Made by a program: the position numbers and the translations under genes. Source: Sclerotinia nivalis (Eukaryota; Ascomycota; Leotiomycetes; Helotiales; Sclerotiniaceae). From it: a DNA stretch of 64,000 nucleotides. Below are positions 1 to 12,677 of this stretch, piece by piece; within the stretch, counting starts at the first letter, position 1; each line of letters begins with the position of its first letter. Under the pieces are notes generated by a model. The model did no database searches, was not told where the DNA came from, and saw nothing but the letters and a program-made list of their open reading frames with translations. Where the stretch lies: assembly GCA_029531795.1 (NCBI GenBank), contig JAPEIS010000001.1:5270001-5334000 (forward strand), in the 5' to 3' direction.

Positions 1-558
1 TTTACAATCACTGGTTCGAAGGCATTAGCCAAAGTTGTGGGAGGTTGGACAAACATCCAGGAGCTGGGGGTTGGAGATTCGTTGCTGGGTGGGAAGGGAA
101 GTGTTATTTTCGCAGAGGCGTTAAAGAAGGGCAAGAACGACAAATTGGAAACCTTGAGGTTACAATTTAATGATATCGGGGTGAAGGGTCTAAAAAGCTT
201 TACGGTTGCTGCCAAGGAAGCTCTACCAAAACTAAAGAAGATTGAATTGAATGGAAACAAATTCGACGAGGATCACGATTGCATTGTGGAGTTGAAGGAG
301 TTGTTGGAGGAGAGAAAGGAGAAGTTTGCGGGTGATATAGTTCTTGAGGATGAATGGGGTCTCGATGAATTAGAAGATTTAGAAGGAGAAAGTGATGAGG
401 AAAGCGAGGAGGAAGGGGAAGAGGAAGAACTCGAGGAGCAAAGAGAGAAATTGATTAACGATGCAGAAGAGGCTCAGGAAGGAGAACCTGTTGCACAAAG
501 AGAAGACAAGGATGTCGACGACCTTGCAAACGTTCTCGGCAAAAACCTCCAAGTTTGA
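1..558 (+). CDS. rna1: Ran GTPase-activating protein Rna1, C-terminal part
   Basis: RanGAP stimulates GTP hydrolysis by Ran in the cytoplasm and so keeps the Ran gradient that drives nuclear transport. The reading frame is open from base 1 to the TGA at 556-558, so the gene starts outside the window. The visible 185 residues hold the last leucine-rich repeats (LETLRLQFNDIGVKGL, then LPKLKKIELNGNKFDEDH), followed by a long acidic tail rich in Glu and Asp. That order, LRR ring then acidic tail, is the Rna1/RanGAP1 signature. The tail ends with a short less acidic segment (VLGKNLQV). The catalytic Arg finger lies upstream and is not visible. No splice signals interrupt this part. Identification is by family architecture; confidence is high. 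Confidence 0.88.
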   Translation, partial: FTITGSKALAKVVGGWTNIQELGVGDSLLGGKGSVIFAEALKKGKNDKLETLRLQFNDIGVKGLKSFTVAAKEALPKLKKIELNGNKFDEDHDCIVELKELLEERKEKFAGDIVLEDEWGLDELEDLEGESDEESEEEGEEEELEEQREKLINDAEEAQEGEPVAQREDKDVDDLANVLGKNLQV

Positions 559-1343
559 AAACGGCATTACGATTACGAATGATGGATTTTGAATGATTTT
601 GGCGGAAATGCATTTTCAGGGGTTGATATGGCCAAGGAATAGTTCGATTCGGAGAAATGGAAAATTGTGAGGAAAGAAACGAAGAGCATTTGGGAGGAAC
701 TCTTTGTGCATACCCCATTCATGCAGCTGAAGTTTGACCTTCGGTTCTCCGTTTCATGCACATATGCATAGAATGGTATATTTTGCTCTTTCTAAATGGG
801 GGTTAGCGTTGAATGCATTTCCGTAAATAGATATTTTAGACAGACGAAGAATTCCATTTCTTTGCTATGAAAATGGGCCGGTAATATTTCTTATTGATGA
901 ATTGTCCTTCGGCATCTGGCATAAGAAGCATCTATACGGGTTTCAAACCTCAACAAGATACTTACCACAACCGCAAAAGGCTTCTGCCCATCATATCTAA
1001 TTCGCGGGCATATATGTCATATGTCATCACTCTCACGCCTCATCTCATTTAGATGCTCTGATTATATACATCAAACCGCATGGAGACATTCATACGCATG
1101 AGTTAGTCACCCATTCAATGGCGTAGGAAATACTTTATCTATATGTCTAACTTTTGATGATTCTGTGATGAATAATAGATAATGCCAATGAGATTCTAAA
1201 CTCAGGAGGTACCTCGGCTTTTACTCGCGATCCGACTTTTTTTTCCTTTGTTGATATATGTATGACTCTTCATCCTGAATCTGAATATTTTATGATTCTT
1301 TTTTGGTCATTTCTCTCTTCAAGCATCTCATTGATTTCTTTCA
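559..1343. other. intergenic region between rna1 and the SSU1-type gene
   Basis: This stretch holds the 3' end of rna1 and the promoter and leader of the exporter gene on the same strand. It is AT-rich. I see only short open frames on either strand with no recognisable domain, and no RNA gene. Confidence 0.6.
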
Positions 1344-3142
1344 ATGGATCCTTCTGGTGCTGGAACATGTGCTCAGATTGCTAGGCAGGATGGTAGTTCT
1401 AATGGTACCCGGAAGAAGAATGATAATGGTGGAAATATTTATGATCAGCTAGCTTTGGACGCATCGACGGGCGCAAAGGTGATTGTCCCAGTGGATATGA
1501 AGCTATCGAAAGAACAGAAGGGATGGAGGAAAATAGTTAGAAATTTCACTCCTTCGTATGTAACTTTTAATTCCTTCCACATCCTCAGCATTTGCTGAGT
1601 GAAAAAAATCTCTAAGTTGAGATTGCCACCCCTCTTTCTCCTCCTCATACCTAAATTCTAACATTCCGAACTCTATAGCTGGTTCTCTGTAACGATGGGC
1701 ACGGGAATCGTTTCCATTCTCTTACATAATCTCCCCTATAACGGCCCGTGGCTTAAATATACCTCCATCGTCATATTTGTGCTTAATATCTTCCTCTTTT
1801 GTGCATTTTTATTCGTTTCACTGTTACGATATATACTGTATCCGCAAATTTGGAAAGCTATGATACGGCATCCGGCACAGTCGCTGTTTTTGGGTACGTT
1901 CCCGATGGGACTGGCGACGATTGTTAATATGATTGTTTTTGTTTGTGTGCCGGCTTGGGGGCCATGGGTTGTTTATTTGGTGAGTTTAGTATACTCGGAA
2001 CATCTGGGTGTTTGGGTGGTATAGCAAATAGAGACTAATTATGTGATGAAGGCTTGGACTTTGTGGTGGGTAGATGCAGTTATCTCTGTAGCGACTTGTT
2101 TCTATCTCCCTTTCGTAATGTACTTTCCCACTTCCTCGAATTATACAAACCGTGTCGCTAATCTTCATTCCAGCATGTCACTTCATACAGTTGAACTTTC
2201 CACCATGACTGCCGCATGGCTTCTCCCAATTGTCGCTCCCATTGTCGCATCTGCTTCAGGAGGCATTGTCGCTTCCGTTCGTAAGTACATTTCATCTTTG
2301 TTTTCGTGATCTTAAACACCCAAACATCCAAATACATCTAGTATTCTCATCATTTGCACTCTCTTTACCTTTCAAAACAACTTCAATTCCATCCACACCT
2401 TTAAAGCCCTCTTGCAAACAAACAAACAATTAACATCCCAATCTCAGTCCCCAACCCACAACATGCCCTCTGGACTCTCATCATTTCCTACATCCCCTTC
2501 GGCACCGGTTTCCCCCTCGCAATGACGATCCTAGTAATCTACTTCCAACGCCTAACCGTGTACAAACTTCCCCCACGAGAAGTAATCGTCTCCGTCTTCC
2601 TCCCCCTCGGCCCATTAGGCCAAGGCGGTTTCGCCCTCATGCAACTAGGGAGAGTATCACTGACGCTCTTCCCCCTCACCCACACTCTTCCCTTTGTCCC
2701 CTCTCCCGGCCCCATCCTCTACACCCTCGGCTTTCTCTTCGCGCTCATAATGTGGGGTTTCGGTCTCCTCTGGTTATTCTTCGCCCTCGCATCTATTTCC
2801 CGCTCCCGCTTCCCCTTTAATATGGGCTGGTGGGGATTCACATTCCCACTGGGTGTTTTTACCGTTTCCACGACTATGATTGGCGAGGAAATCCCGTCGA
2901 GGTTTTTTCGAATCCTAGGAACCGTGTTTAGTGTTTGTGTAACGGCATTGTGGGGAATGGTTGCGGTGGGGACGGTCAAGAAGGCGATTTGGGGCAGTCT
3001 CGTTTTTGCGCCTTGTTTGAAGGATGTAGAGGGGGCGGAGAGGGAAGCGAGGGAACATTTTGAGGGAGGGAGGGGGAAGAAGAATATGGTGGAAAAGGGT
3101 GCGCATTTACAGAAGAGATTGGAGGATTCAAATCCAGTTTGA
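1344..3142 (+). CDS. SSU1: SSU1-type sulfite efflux pump (TDT/malate-sulfite transporter family)
   Basis: Plasma-membrane exporter of the tellurite-resistance/dicarboxylate transporter family; SSU1 members expel sulfite in fungi. The frame is recovered by joining 1344..1555, 1679..1979, 2052..2119, 2174..2280 and 2448..3142, giving 460 residues. Key family motifs appear exactly at the joins: FTPSWFSVTMGTGIVS across intron 1, LAWTLWWVDAVISVA across intron 2, HTVELSTMTAAWLLPIV after intron 3, and GIVASVLPNPQHALWTL across intron 4. Intron 2 has a CTAAT branch site at 2035-2039. About ten hydrophobic segments are visible. The N-terminal 60 residues are hydrophilic, and the C-terminus is a charged tail of about 40 residues. 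Sulfite as substrate is inferred from SSU1 similarity; malate or another anion is possible. Confidence 0.88.
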
Positions 3143-3862
3143 GGGTTAGCACAGTGCGGTTTTGGGATACGTATCTCTGTTTTCTTGGAGATTGTTATCA
3201 AACCCCATCGGTTTGTATTATAAGTGTATTTTACTTTTCACTTACGCATCAATGTAATGTAATAAATAGCATACTATACAAGAATAAATCCAAATCATAT
3301 CATTCCATCACAACAGAAAGATTGAAATAAAACAAGTAAACATAAATGCATAATCCATCACTTTGACAATTTTGAGCATCTGGGGCTGCACACGTATAGA
3401 CGATCTAGCCTAATGGATAAGTATATACCCCCGCATCATCCGTCACATGCATAAAAACATTACTAAATTCAACACTAGACCCTTTGACAATACCGACTGA
3501 ATATCAATCTAGTATTTCCTGATCCTTATATTCACCAACCTACCATATCCCATCCCCCAAAAGCCCCTATAAATAAAACATCAATATCAACAATCACTTT
3601 AATAATCTTAAAATAAACTCAAGTCACAGCATAGGGTAGTTATGAATATGTGCATGTATACCTATCTCATCACTGTTATTCATGATCACATCCCGTTTAT
3701 AAAGGAGAAATCTACTCCGGGTAAGGATATCAAATTCCAGAGATCGGTTTGGATTCAAGTATATTCATGGATTGAGATGCTGGGTTATTGTGATGTGATG
3801 TGATGTGATGTGTGTTTTTGTTTATTATCTAGTTTGATGTTGGGGTGAGGATTTGGGGTAGA

Positions 3863-3876
3863 GGGGGGGGGGGGGG
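3863..3876. repeat. 14-nt poly-G run
   Basis: An uninterrupted run of 14 G lies just downstream of short GATGT repeats in the intergenic DNA after the SSU1-type gene. A second run of exactly the same length occurs at 41058-41071. Homopolymer length may be limited by sequencing. Confidence 0.8.
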
Positions 3877-6800
3877 TGATTTGTTTGGGGGTGGGCTATT
3901 GTATATACTATATATTGAAATGATGTGGTGTTGTCTGATCAGATATTTGGGTATGTGGGTATTCAGTGGATATATATATAACTTCTAAACTTGAATCTTT
4001 CAATTTTGAGCTTTGGATCAAGATTCTCTTTTCTCTTGATATGTTGATAGATGAGTATAATATTCGATCCTTGACTCACACTCACACTTACACTTTTCCC
4101 ATTATCTAAATTGCAATCAGGAAATATCAAAAAAGATGAGAAAACTAAATCTAAATCTAAAATAGAGATATAAATAAGAAAAGAAACAAAAGAAAAGAAA
4201 GGAGAGGTAAAAGAAAATTCTCCATCCTTCATTCTATTATCTCTTAAAGATTCTAAAATTACAAATTATATACTTATCTATATCTATATCTACACTCAAC
4301 TCCTCACCTCCTACCTCCTATCTCATCCCCTCCCCTCCCGATACTCAGCCCTTATCATCCAATCCAGTCCAATCCCACAAAACCATTTCTTCCCAATATA
4401 TCCACATTAGCCGCGAAAAGGAACCATCTCCCATCTCCCATCTACCATTTTCCCGTTTCCACCTACTCAAGACTCAAGACTCAAGTTATACAACAATGCA
4501 ACTTTATGAATGGGAGATGTTTTGAAGAGAATGAGTATACTGAGCATCTATCTTTCCATGAATATCTATAATAAATCTACTTCGCTCTCAAGGAGTCCAC
4601 GAATATATGTTGCGATTAAATTAAGAATACGATAAAGTATGTATAGTATATGTAATGAATACAACGATGAAAATGCACATGCGTAATGAAAACTGGAGAT
4701 TTATAACTGATACTAATACTATCTACTCAGAAATCCATATGTGAAATTCCAAGTTCATTATTGCTATCTCCTATCCTATCCTATCCTCAATTATCCATAT
4801 ATCCATCCGCCTTCTAACTATCCTGCGAGCTCCATCGCTGAACAAGCGAATCTTCATCCATTTTTCCATTTATGTATTCATGCAGACGGAAGTGATAACA
4901 TCATCGAATGACTCGTGATATCCGTTAAACTCGTGGCTTCTTTCTAGGACGCCGCTAGATAGCGCAACTTTATTCCTTTCAAAGCTGATGAAATGGGTTG
5001 AGGTGCGAGTTGTGGCTTCACTGCTTGTGAAGTTTGCGGACTCGTCTTGGAAGTGTCAGGGTTGATAATGAGAGGATGAAATGACTGGAGCGAGGAGTGA
5101 GTGACAGAAAATGAAGCATGAAGAGAGAAGTTAAGAGTCAGGGGAAGAGTGAAAAGAGAAGCGAAAAGTCAAGATAAGTGTATTGAATTGAACAGAAGTG
5201 AAAGAAAAAACGAAAATAAAGTGACTACTCGCCTCAATCGACCGAACAAAATGAAGAATCGCATATCCTTAATTACCAATGATTATCTAACCATTGCGAA
5301 GCCTTTCAGAATCAAATCGACGATGCAACCATCAACACGTCGCTTAGAAATTCCCTTTTACTTGGTGGAACTGATGAACAACGTCTGTAACTAAAGTCCG
5401 AGCCGACTTTCATAATCGGAGATGATCAAATCTGTTCTGCATCCAATGATAAAAGAAAGAACCGGCACAAATCAGCATGAAATCCAAGAAATTCAACAAA
5501 TGTATTCGTGTATATCTTGGACTGAATGCGAAGAAGTCTGGAACAAACCTCGAAAATGATGAAAGTCCTTGGTATACGTTTCTTAGGTTACTTTCGGACA
5601 CGTACGGAGTGAGTATGGTTGTTCAAATATCATTTGACGATTAGATATGGTTTCGCTTCAAGACTTGTCTAACATTGATAGGACCACTCTGTGATCTAGA
5701 TTTATTGCCCGAGTTGAAGAAATCACAAACACGTGTAATTTAACTTATTCCCCAATCGGAACAATTTGACAACTTTGTCAGCGCACAGTTGTACAAAGTG
5801 ATCTCCATATGTCTTAGAAATAGTATTTTGAAGCTAATCTTAAAGTCAACCTCGATCAACAAAGGGGGGGACCTTTGAAATGATGCGGGCGAGTTACTAG
5901 TCTCGGTCATCAAGGAATCAGGTTAAATCGGCAAAAGGTACCAAGAAACAAATTCTTTGAATATTCACGTGCTAGAGAGTAAACGAGGCGAAGGGAATGG
6001 TCTGGGCTCTCCTCCACAATCTTAAGAGGGCCCCTACGGAGTAGATAGTGACATCAACTCTCCTTCTTTATCAAACTTTCGGACGGTATGGAAAGCACAG
6101 ATGATTAGGTGTTTAAGCGCCAGGTACTCGGAACAAAACCAATAGCCTTCTGTATGAATCATGAGACCTAAATACAGCGCGTAATACCATATCAGAATTT
6201 TACCTTGATCGCTGAATGAGAAGAAAGAAGTATGATATTGGATGTTGATTGGCTATAGGAGGAACTGAAGCCATTAAAATTGGATCAACACTAGCCGTCT
6301 CATGAGACTAGTTGATATTGAAAGTTTGAAATTGATAGTGCGTTTTCAGAGAGTACATAATTCTGCGAACGAGTGGTGGTGGACTACTTGCATCTGCTGG
6401 ACGCTTGAACGCTGACACGACATTATGCAGTGATGAGGGGAGACTACCGGCAGAGGCGTGGAGACCACAGGGGAGATATTGCATGGAAGCGCTAGAAGAT
6501 TAATAAGGGAAATAAAATATGTGCACTCCCGTGCCGTTACTGTGCTCGAGGAGTGGGATTGACATTATTCGGACATTTTCCGAGAATACCCCACCCGGAC
6601 AGCAAAGAAACGTTGTATTATCCGTATCACAAAAAATTCAATAAGACGAAAATGTACGCACACACAGGTAGATGAATGTAGAAAGAATAGGGAGGATCGA
6701 AATCTTCAACGGGACCCTCGGAAATGATATTGTTGAAGAATGTGGAGTGTAGTATAGTATTGTAGTATGGCAGCAGCGTAAAGCAGGGTAAGATCGGGTG

Positions 6801-7114
6801 TAGGTGATGTGTTATTGAACTTTCAATAAACGCAACAGTGAAGATGTTTTGGTTAGACATTGTAAGCGAAGTAAGGGGACGTGGATTTTTGATCATGTTA
6901 GGCGTCATTCATTTACCAACGGGTGGAATAATTGATGTAACATTAATTTAGCATGGGAATATGAATTTCATTTCCTTCGACCAAAGTTTTTAATGGTTCT
7001 TCATCTTAATCCGGACTGATTGTATACAAAAGGGTGAAAATAGGCTGGAGATTGAAGCATGTCAATCAATGGTTAATGTCACATACATATGCCATTGACA
7101 GCGGGGGAACTTGC

Positions 7115-7158
7115 TGATGTGCTGATGTGATGATGATGATGATGATGATGTGATGATG
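7115..7158. repeat. GAT trinucleotide microsatellite
   Basis: Runs of GAT with interspersed GTGAT units, about 44 nt, in non-coding DNA. On the minus strand it reads as poly-His, which creates a spurious short open frame. Confidence 0.8.
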
Positions 7159-8576
7159 GGATTGGGAAGTCGAGATGTTTATGCGGAAAAGTGGCCGGCC
7201 CTCCCGCTCGCTCGTGATAATATTTTAAGGCTAAGCAAAAGCGAGGCGAGGTGAGGCAAAGCATGAGGGAAGAGGGAAGAGGGAAAGAGAAAATGGCATC
7301 TTAAGCAAGGATTAGAACCAACGGAACGGTCACAATTTCCAAAATAAGAAAGAGTTTTTAATCTTTCGGCCCTATGGATGGCTTTCATACGCGCAGATGA
7401 AAAAAAGAATCACCAAGAAAAATGATTAGAAAAGAATCAATTAAAAGTCAAGATACAAAGAAAAAGGCTCAAAAAGGGAATATCAATACTTCATATCCAC
7501 CAGTGATAAAATAGTATGAAGGCGAATTTTTTGATTGATTGATATTTTTGGGTTGAATTTTTGTGATACCCAAATGCTTTGGTAAATTTCTTTTATGTGC
7601 AAGCAAGCAACTGGAGACGACCTTTTGCGGGCACGGGGGCCACGGGGGCAGCAGGATGCATTACTGTTATTGAATCTGTTGACATCAAGTATTATGAAGC
7701 AAGCATAGTATAATATTTAATAGTGAGACAACAACATTTTACGAGGATACAATTTCCAATTTCTTTCCTACCACACTTCGTTTCTTGATACCCAACCCAA
7801 CCTTTCCAACCCCTCCACCCTCAACCCTCAACCCTCCCACGGGGATTTCACCCGTTTTTGATCTCAAGGCTCACGGTCATCCATGTTCCGAACCACCCAA
7901 TTTTTCACACCGACCGAGAGTAGTTGCAGAAAAGATTCCGTCCCTCTTGCTTTTCAAGTGCTTCAAGCCTTCAACTTTCCCAAACAAGGCTTTCGAACTT
8001 CGAGCACCACACACTTTTTTACTCGGGATACACCGACTTTTTATTGATTCTGATTCGTCATCATACGGTTCATCAAACAAACAAGGAATCAGAAAGGGTT
8101 CCATTTGATTGAATGTTGAAGAAAATGCCATCATTGGTAATGTTTCGTCCGAGTCAGAACTGAAGGTGGAATGAATGTATCGTGCCTGGCGCTGGCCTAA
8201 GGTACCTGATGTACCTGATATTTGTTGAAGTTACTAGTCAACCCAATTCTTTGTTGATAACGAGAGTATGGAACCAGTGGAATGACAAGTAAACATCTGA
8301 CTCAAATAGAGGGATAAAGACTCTACAGATGTAACATAGTCAGGACTCAGGACTAAGGACTCAAGACTCAGAACCTTACAAGTCAGCTCAAGTTGAGATA
8401 GGTTACATACATATCACAATATCACTAGTAACTTATCCTCCGAGGTCGATTTCTTCCTCTCTTCGAGTTTCCTATCTTTTCCCTCTTTTCTTTCTTTTCC
8501 CCTCTTTCCGGACTCCCATGATAATCTCACCCCCACTAAAAACTTTCATTATCAACAATCATAAGATTTCTCCCGT

Positions 8577-8613
8577 ACCTAACCTTACCTAACCTTACCT
8601 AACCTAAGCTAAC
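8577..8613. repeat. CCTTACCTAA-type decamer repeat
   Basis: About three and a half copies of a decamer built from ACCTAACCTT. It resembles CCTAA-rich telomere-like sequence but is not a CCCTAA array, and it sits internally between genes. Confidence 0.65.
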
Positions 8614-9463
8614 TCGAAACGAAATCCCAACCATCCTTCAAATGCAACAATTGAAACTAGAAAAAAGCATTGATAAATCGATTCCATATTTGATCATCGG
8701 TCTCTCAGTTTATCTTTTACCATGATACTATTACCCAATCAGAAATCGAATGACCTAGGATTTAGAGTTTTTTTTCAATTTCTCCACACCTGCATATTGA
8801 TAGCGATAGCGAAAGCGAAAAAGTCCACGAGATGGCCTCATTCAGATTTCCAAGGCGAGAAAGAGACTTGTGAGTAAGTATAAGCGATGGGCGGACTTCT
8901 GGTCCTTAGACCGACCGACCTTTTGGTTCTCCTTTGCAGGCTTTCAATGTTGGTGAAAATATTACCCTACAATAATTAAAAAATTAAGCATCAAAACCAA
9001 ATAATAAGCAAAAGGTGCCCAGGTGGTTGAGGAGGGAAAAAAGCTGAAAGTACGCTTTACCTATTTTGATTTAGCATCATACCAAAGCTTGAATCCACTA
9101 AGTTACTCATATTTTTCGAGATCCCCAATCAAAACCTTTCATCTCCCCTTCCTTTAACATCAACAACGAATCAAACAATTTCAACGCAAAACCACGAACC
9201 CAACGACCCATTTTCAATCATTGTTACCCCAATACTCAATACTCAAGATACCAATCAGAGGTATTCGAGTATTTTTATCGAGTACTTTTTCACTTTTCAC
9301 GATAACGAATCAATTCTTTTCAATCCAATCCAAATCAATTTCCGAGAAAAGCATTTCCGTCCATACAATTTGTCGCATTATTGCATCGCCGCATCGGACT
9401 TTGCACCAAAATACCTACCTACGTAAAGGTCCTAAACACAACATAAAGGGTGGTTTAAAGAAA

Positions 9464-9498
9464 GAAAGAAAGAAAGAAAGAGAGAAAGAGAGAAAGAA
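9464..9498. repeat. GAAA-type tetranucleotide run
   Basis: Tandem GAAA units with GAGA interruptions, purine-only on the plus strand, within the predicted hapB leader. It gives a spurious Lys/Glu-rich open frame. Confidence 0.75.
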
Positions 9499-10029
9499 GC
9501 ACAAGCCAAAAGGTTTCGCAAAGGAATCAATCCATTTACGCTCGTGCCTTTTTTTTTAACGCATTCACAATTCACTCTTTTTGACGGGCTGACGATACGG
9601 ATACCTACCTATCTATTTTATTTGCCTAGGTACCTACCTATCTCTCTCTATCTATCTTTGCCGATAACAGACGCGGACAAATACCATAAGGGAAAAAGAT
9701 TCCAAGATTTCAATACCCCAAGAGAGTCAGTCCAGTAGTGATTCAGGTAGTGATTCAGTTCAGGTACCTTGTATCCATCGCACCCGCGGGACTTTATTTA
9801 TTTTGGTAGTGATAAGCCGAGCAGAACACTGCCAATCATTCAACGTCGTTTTCCCTCCACCAAAAAATTATCATCGCCATAGCCCTATCAACAACACCAA
9901 AAAGGACCCTCAACGCCAAAACAATTGGCCATAGCACCTGATCCCGTGATTGATTCTACCTGCGGGAAGGATTAAACACAACTTGCCATTGAAATTGATC
10001 TGAATCGATTTCAAGTCGCGTATTGGAAG

Positions 10030-10303
10030 GTGAGTTTCGTCCCCAATCAAAGAAAGATCTTGATATCTCGAAAATTTCAGATCCACCATCTGAATTGAAA
10101 GCTGCTTGCTATTTGCTATGCTCGGCTTTCCTTTTTTGATTTGTACTCATTGTTGCGGTTGCGTGTCACACTAGCATAAAGCTGCAGCTATGCAAAACAA
10201 GCCAGCTACTTGATCATTCAAAGCAAAAGAGGAAAACTACTTTACTTTATATAGGAAACTCATAGAATAACTAACTAACATTTATCTTGTCTTCTTCTTT
10301 TAG
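10030..10303 (+). other. predicted 5'-UTR intron 1 of hapB
   Basis: GTGAGT donor at 10030, overlapping CTAAC branch motifs from 10271, and a pyrimidine tract ending in TTTTAG at 10303. Length is 274 nt. It contains ATGs (near 10118 and 10189), whereas its flanks do not. Confidence 0.6.
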
Positions 10304-10607
10304 CCAGCCAATTCAAAGATTCACATCACAATAGATTGATTAGATCAACCGAACAAAGTTCCCAATTATTACAAATTCCAATACCGATAATTCACTATTC
10401 AGATTCCGATTCGGATTATCGAACAGACTGCAATAGGACAGAATACAACTCAAAGCTTTTAACCTATCTAATCTATCTACTACCCAGTAGCTTCGACAAC
10501 CCGAACAGTCCGACCAGTCCAGCCCCTCACATCAATACCTAACCTTACAAACCTTCAGCCAATACTATAAGGTACAATAAAAGTAAGTACCCCTCAAAGT
10601 TCAAACT

Positions 10608-10635
10608 GCTACAGCTACAGCTACAGCTACAGCCG
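10608..10635. repeat. CTACAG hexanucleotide microsatellite
   Basis: Four tandem CTACAG units within the predicted hapB leader. Confidence 0.8.
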
Positions 10636-10871
10636 CACCATCCTACTCCACATCAAAGTCAAAGCTCTTGTTGCATTTATTAATACATAGTACTAGATAC
10701 AACTCATACTCACTTACATATCAACGCGCAACACAAACCACCTGTTTGTGACTCAATTTATCTATCTGGGATTAGATTCAATTCAAAATACGTCACGTCA
10801 CCTTAATTGAATAATATTCCCAATTTTTATTCACTTATTACCGGTAAAGTGAAAAAGGCTCAGTGAACCAG

Positions 10872-11048
10872 GTAAGCTTAGTTTTGCATGGCCTCCACAC
10901 CTCCACATGCATTGCCAGCGCATCACTGGTCAAAGGCCAAAAAAAAATAACATCGGGTCCCAACCCTTCCCCTCCCAATCATTCCAATCATTCTGAAGCT
11001 TGATTTAACTTTGACCATTCATCATAACTAACTTCTCTGGTTGGATAG
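10872..11048 (+). other. predicted 5'-UTR intron 2 of hapB
   Basis: GTAAGC donor at 10872, ACTAAC branch motif at about 11027-11032, and acceptor TAG ending at 11048; 177 nt. It contains several ATGs. A later acceptor cannot be excluded. Confidence 0.5.
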
Positions 11049-11252
11049 TGAAATATCACAAAGTCAATATTTACTAGAGAAAAGTTCTGTTACTCAAAGA
11101 GTGGCTCGCGAAATAGCTAGATACCACAAAAGGTTGTTCAACATCTATCTTTGAATAACTTCAACCCGATATTCTCACGTGGGGTGACCAACTTTCGAGC
11201 CTAATACGCCGCAAGCCTCACTTGAGTACCTTTCGTTTACATCAGCTTGCAT

Positions 11253-11270
11253 ATGCTGTGCTGCGGTTAA
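11253..11270 (+). other. five-codon upstream ORF in the hapB leader
   Basis: This is the only ATG between 11049 and the hapB start. It encodes Met-Leu-Cys-Cys-Gly and then stops at TAA. If the leader is transcribed as predicted, this is the sole upstream ORF and could modulate hapB translation. Confidence 0.45.
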
Positions 11271-11618
11271 TTACGGTGTACACCTACCATATTGCTTGCC
11301 AGCACATCCACGCATACCAAGTCGACGGTTGACGAGCAGGCTTAGGCACTAGCTCGGTGACGGCCACCTGGGACTCTTGCGACAACATTGCCAACGCGTT
11401 ATTCCGAGTCATCGAAACTTCGGATTTACATCATAATACCCAACTCCATTCATAACTATACTGTGAACTCGATAGCACCTTTCTTGTCGCTTTCTACACC
11501 TATCAAGAACTGTACCTTAATTGCCTCGACGCGTCGCAAGCTTCACCGCAATCGCAATCTAGACGATTGAAATCTCCACTTCTTTACAAAATCCTCTTAC
11601 GGAATCAAATCTATACAA

Positions 11619-12677
11619 ATGATGGAGTACGCGCATTATCAGCAACCGCCGCAAGGCCAGCATAATCATACACAGACGCATATTCAAGGTGGATATCCAA
11701 ATTCTGGTCAACACTCAAATCCTGGAGCTCCAATTACTTCTCCATCTCAACAACCATCGGTCCATTCGCAGCATGGTGTCCAACAATCTCCAATTCTTTC
11801 TTCGCAGTCGCAGCAAGGAGGACCCAATGCGGGACACATGCAGCAGCACACAATGGGATACCAACCAGCATACGTACCGCAGATGAACTTGCAATATGGC
11901 GGCAATTCGATTACTCCCCAAGCAGCAGCAATGGCAGCAACTAATGCAGCAGCCGGTAACTATCCTTATAGTATGTCCGACTCAAGCTTGCCCCAAACAT
12001 CGCCAAGAATTGGTGCGGGTATCAATGTGAAGAAGGAAAGAGTACCGCGATCACCAACACAGGCTGGCATCAACAATCAAATTGCTCAAAATCGTCGCAT
12101 GAGTACGCAACAAGTTGGCAGTCCCGCTGTACCTAATGCGCAACCTCTTATGAACCATGCGCCTCGGTCATCGGTTTCAGGACCTTCCATGTCAGGACCA
12201 CCCATGTCGGCACCTCCACCACCACACCCTCAATCCCCTGAACTTGTATCAGGAGCAGTTGAGGAGTCACCTTTGTATGTCAATGCAAAACAATTTCATC
12301 GTATTCTGAAGCGTCGTGTTGCGAGGCAAAGATTAGAGGAGGCCCTACGATTGACTTCAAAGGGTAGGAAGCCATATTTACATGAGAGTAGACATAACCA
12401 TGCGATGAGAAGACCCAGAGGTCCTGGTGGTCGATTCTTAACAGCCGATGAGGTTGCAGAAATTGAAAGAACAAAGGGTGATGGTGGAGATGAAAATGAT
12501 AAAACATTAGAAACGCCGGCTAAGGGCATTCCTAGTGTGGGTGCTGGTTCCGGAACTAAGCGAAAAGCCGATTCCGATAATCACACTCCCAGTAAGAAAG
12601 CTAAATTGGTGGCTGCAGTAAGAAGCAGTGCCGAGGAAGATGATGAGGATGAGGATGATGCAGAAGATGATGGATGA
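11619..12677 (+). CDS. hapB: CCAAT-binding complex subunit HapB/HAP2 (NF-YA)
   Basis: HapB is the NF-YA subunit that joins HapC and HapE to bind CCAAT boxes in the nucleus; in fungi the complex controls respiration, redox and, with HapX, iron genes. The 352-residue frame has no intron. The conserved core begins near residue 214: the subunit-association helix contains [18 protein letters not shown], followed by the linker and the DNA-binding segment ([19 protein letters not shown], about 250-268, then GGRF). The N-terminal half is Gln/Pro/Ser-rich, typical of an activation region. The tail has a basic patch ([10 protein letters not shown], then SKKAKL) and a terminal acidic run. Start: two adjacent ATGs at 11619 and 11622, the first being used here. 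It has an unusually long predicted leader. Confidence 0.95.
   Translation: MMEYAHYQQPPQGQHNHTQTHIQGGYPNSGQHSNPGAPITSPSQQPSVHSQHGVQQSPILSSQSQQGGPNAGHMQQHTMGYQPAYVPQMNLQYGGNSITPQAAAMAATNAAAGNYPYSMSDSSLPQTSPRIGAGINVKKERVPRSPTQAGINNQIAQNRRMSTQQVGSPAVPNAQPLMNHAPRSSVSGPSMSGPPMSAPPPPHPQSPELVSGAVEESPLYVNAKQFHRILKRRVARQRLEEALRLTSKGRKPYLHESRHNHAMRRPRGPGGRFLTADEVAEIERTKGDGGDENDKTLETPAKGIPSVGAGSGTKRKADSDNHTPSKKAKLVAAVRSSAEEDDEDEDDAEDDG

Larger units (their letters stand above)
3143..8948. other. 5.8 kb AT-rich stretch without a supported gene
   Basis: I find no open frame with a recognisable domain and no convincing exon chain on either strand. Visible content is simple sequence: a GATGT pentamer run near 3788-3812, a 14-nt G run at 3863-3876, TATC-type repeats near 4265-4290, a GAT-trinucleotide run at 7115-7158, and a CCTTACCTAA decamer run at 8577-8613. 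Distant regulatory DNA of hapB, or a non-coding transcript, could lie here but nothing in the sequence proves it. Confidence 0.55.
8949..11618 (+). promoter_or_regulatory. predicted long, spliced 5' leader of hapB
   Basis: On the plus strand there is no ATG at all between 8950 and 10029, nor between 10304 and 10871, and only one between 11049 and the hapB start. ATGs are common just upstream of 8949 and reappear inside the two predicted leader introns (10030-10303 and 10872-11048). This alternation is what selection against upstream start codons in an exonic leader would produce. I infer transcription starts near or after about 8950 and a leader of roughly 2.2 kb after splicing. The leader contains GAAA, CTACAG and CTACCTA microrepeats. 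Transcript data are needed to fix its ends. Confidence 0.55.

Noticed and set aside
8577..8613. Possible telomere-like repeat
   Set aside because: The unit is a decamer of mixed CCTAA/CCTTA, not a CCCTAA array, and genes lie on both sides.
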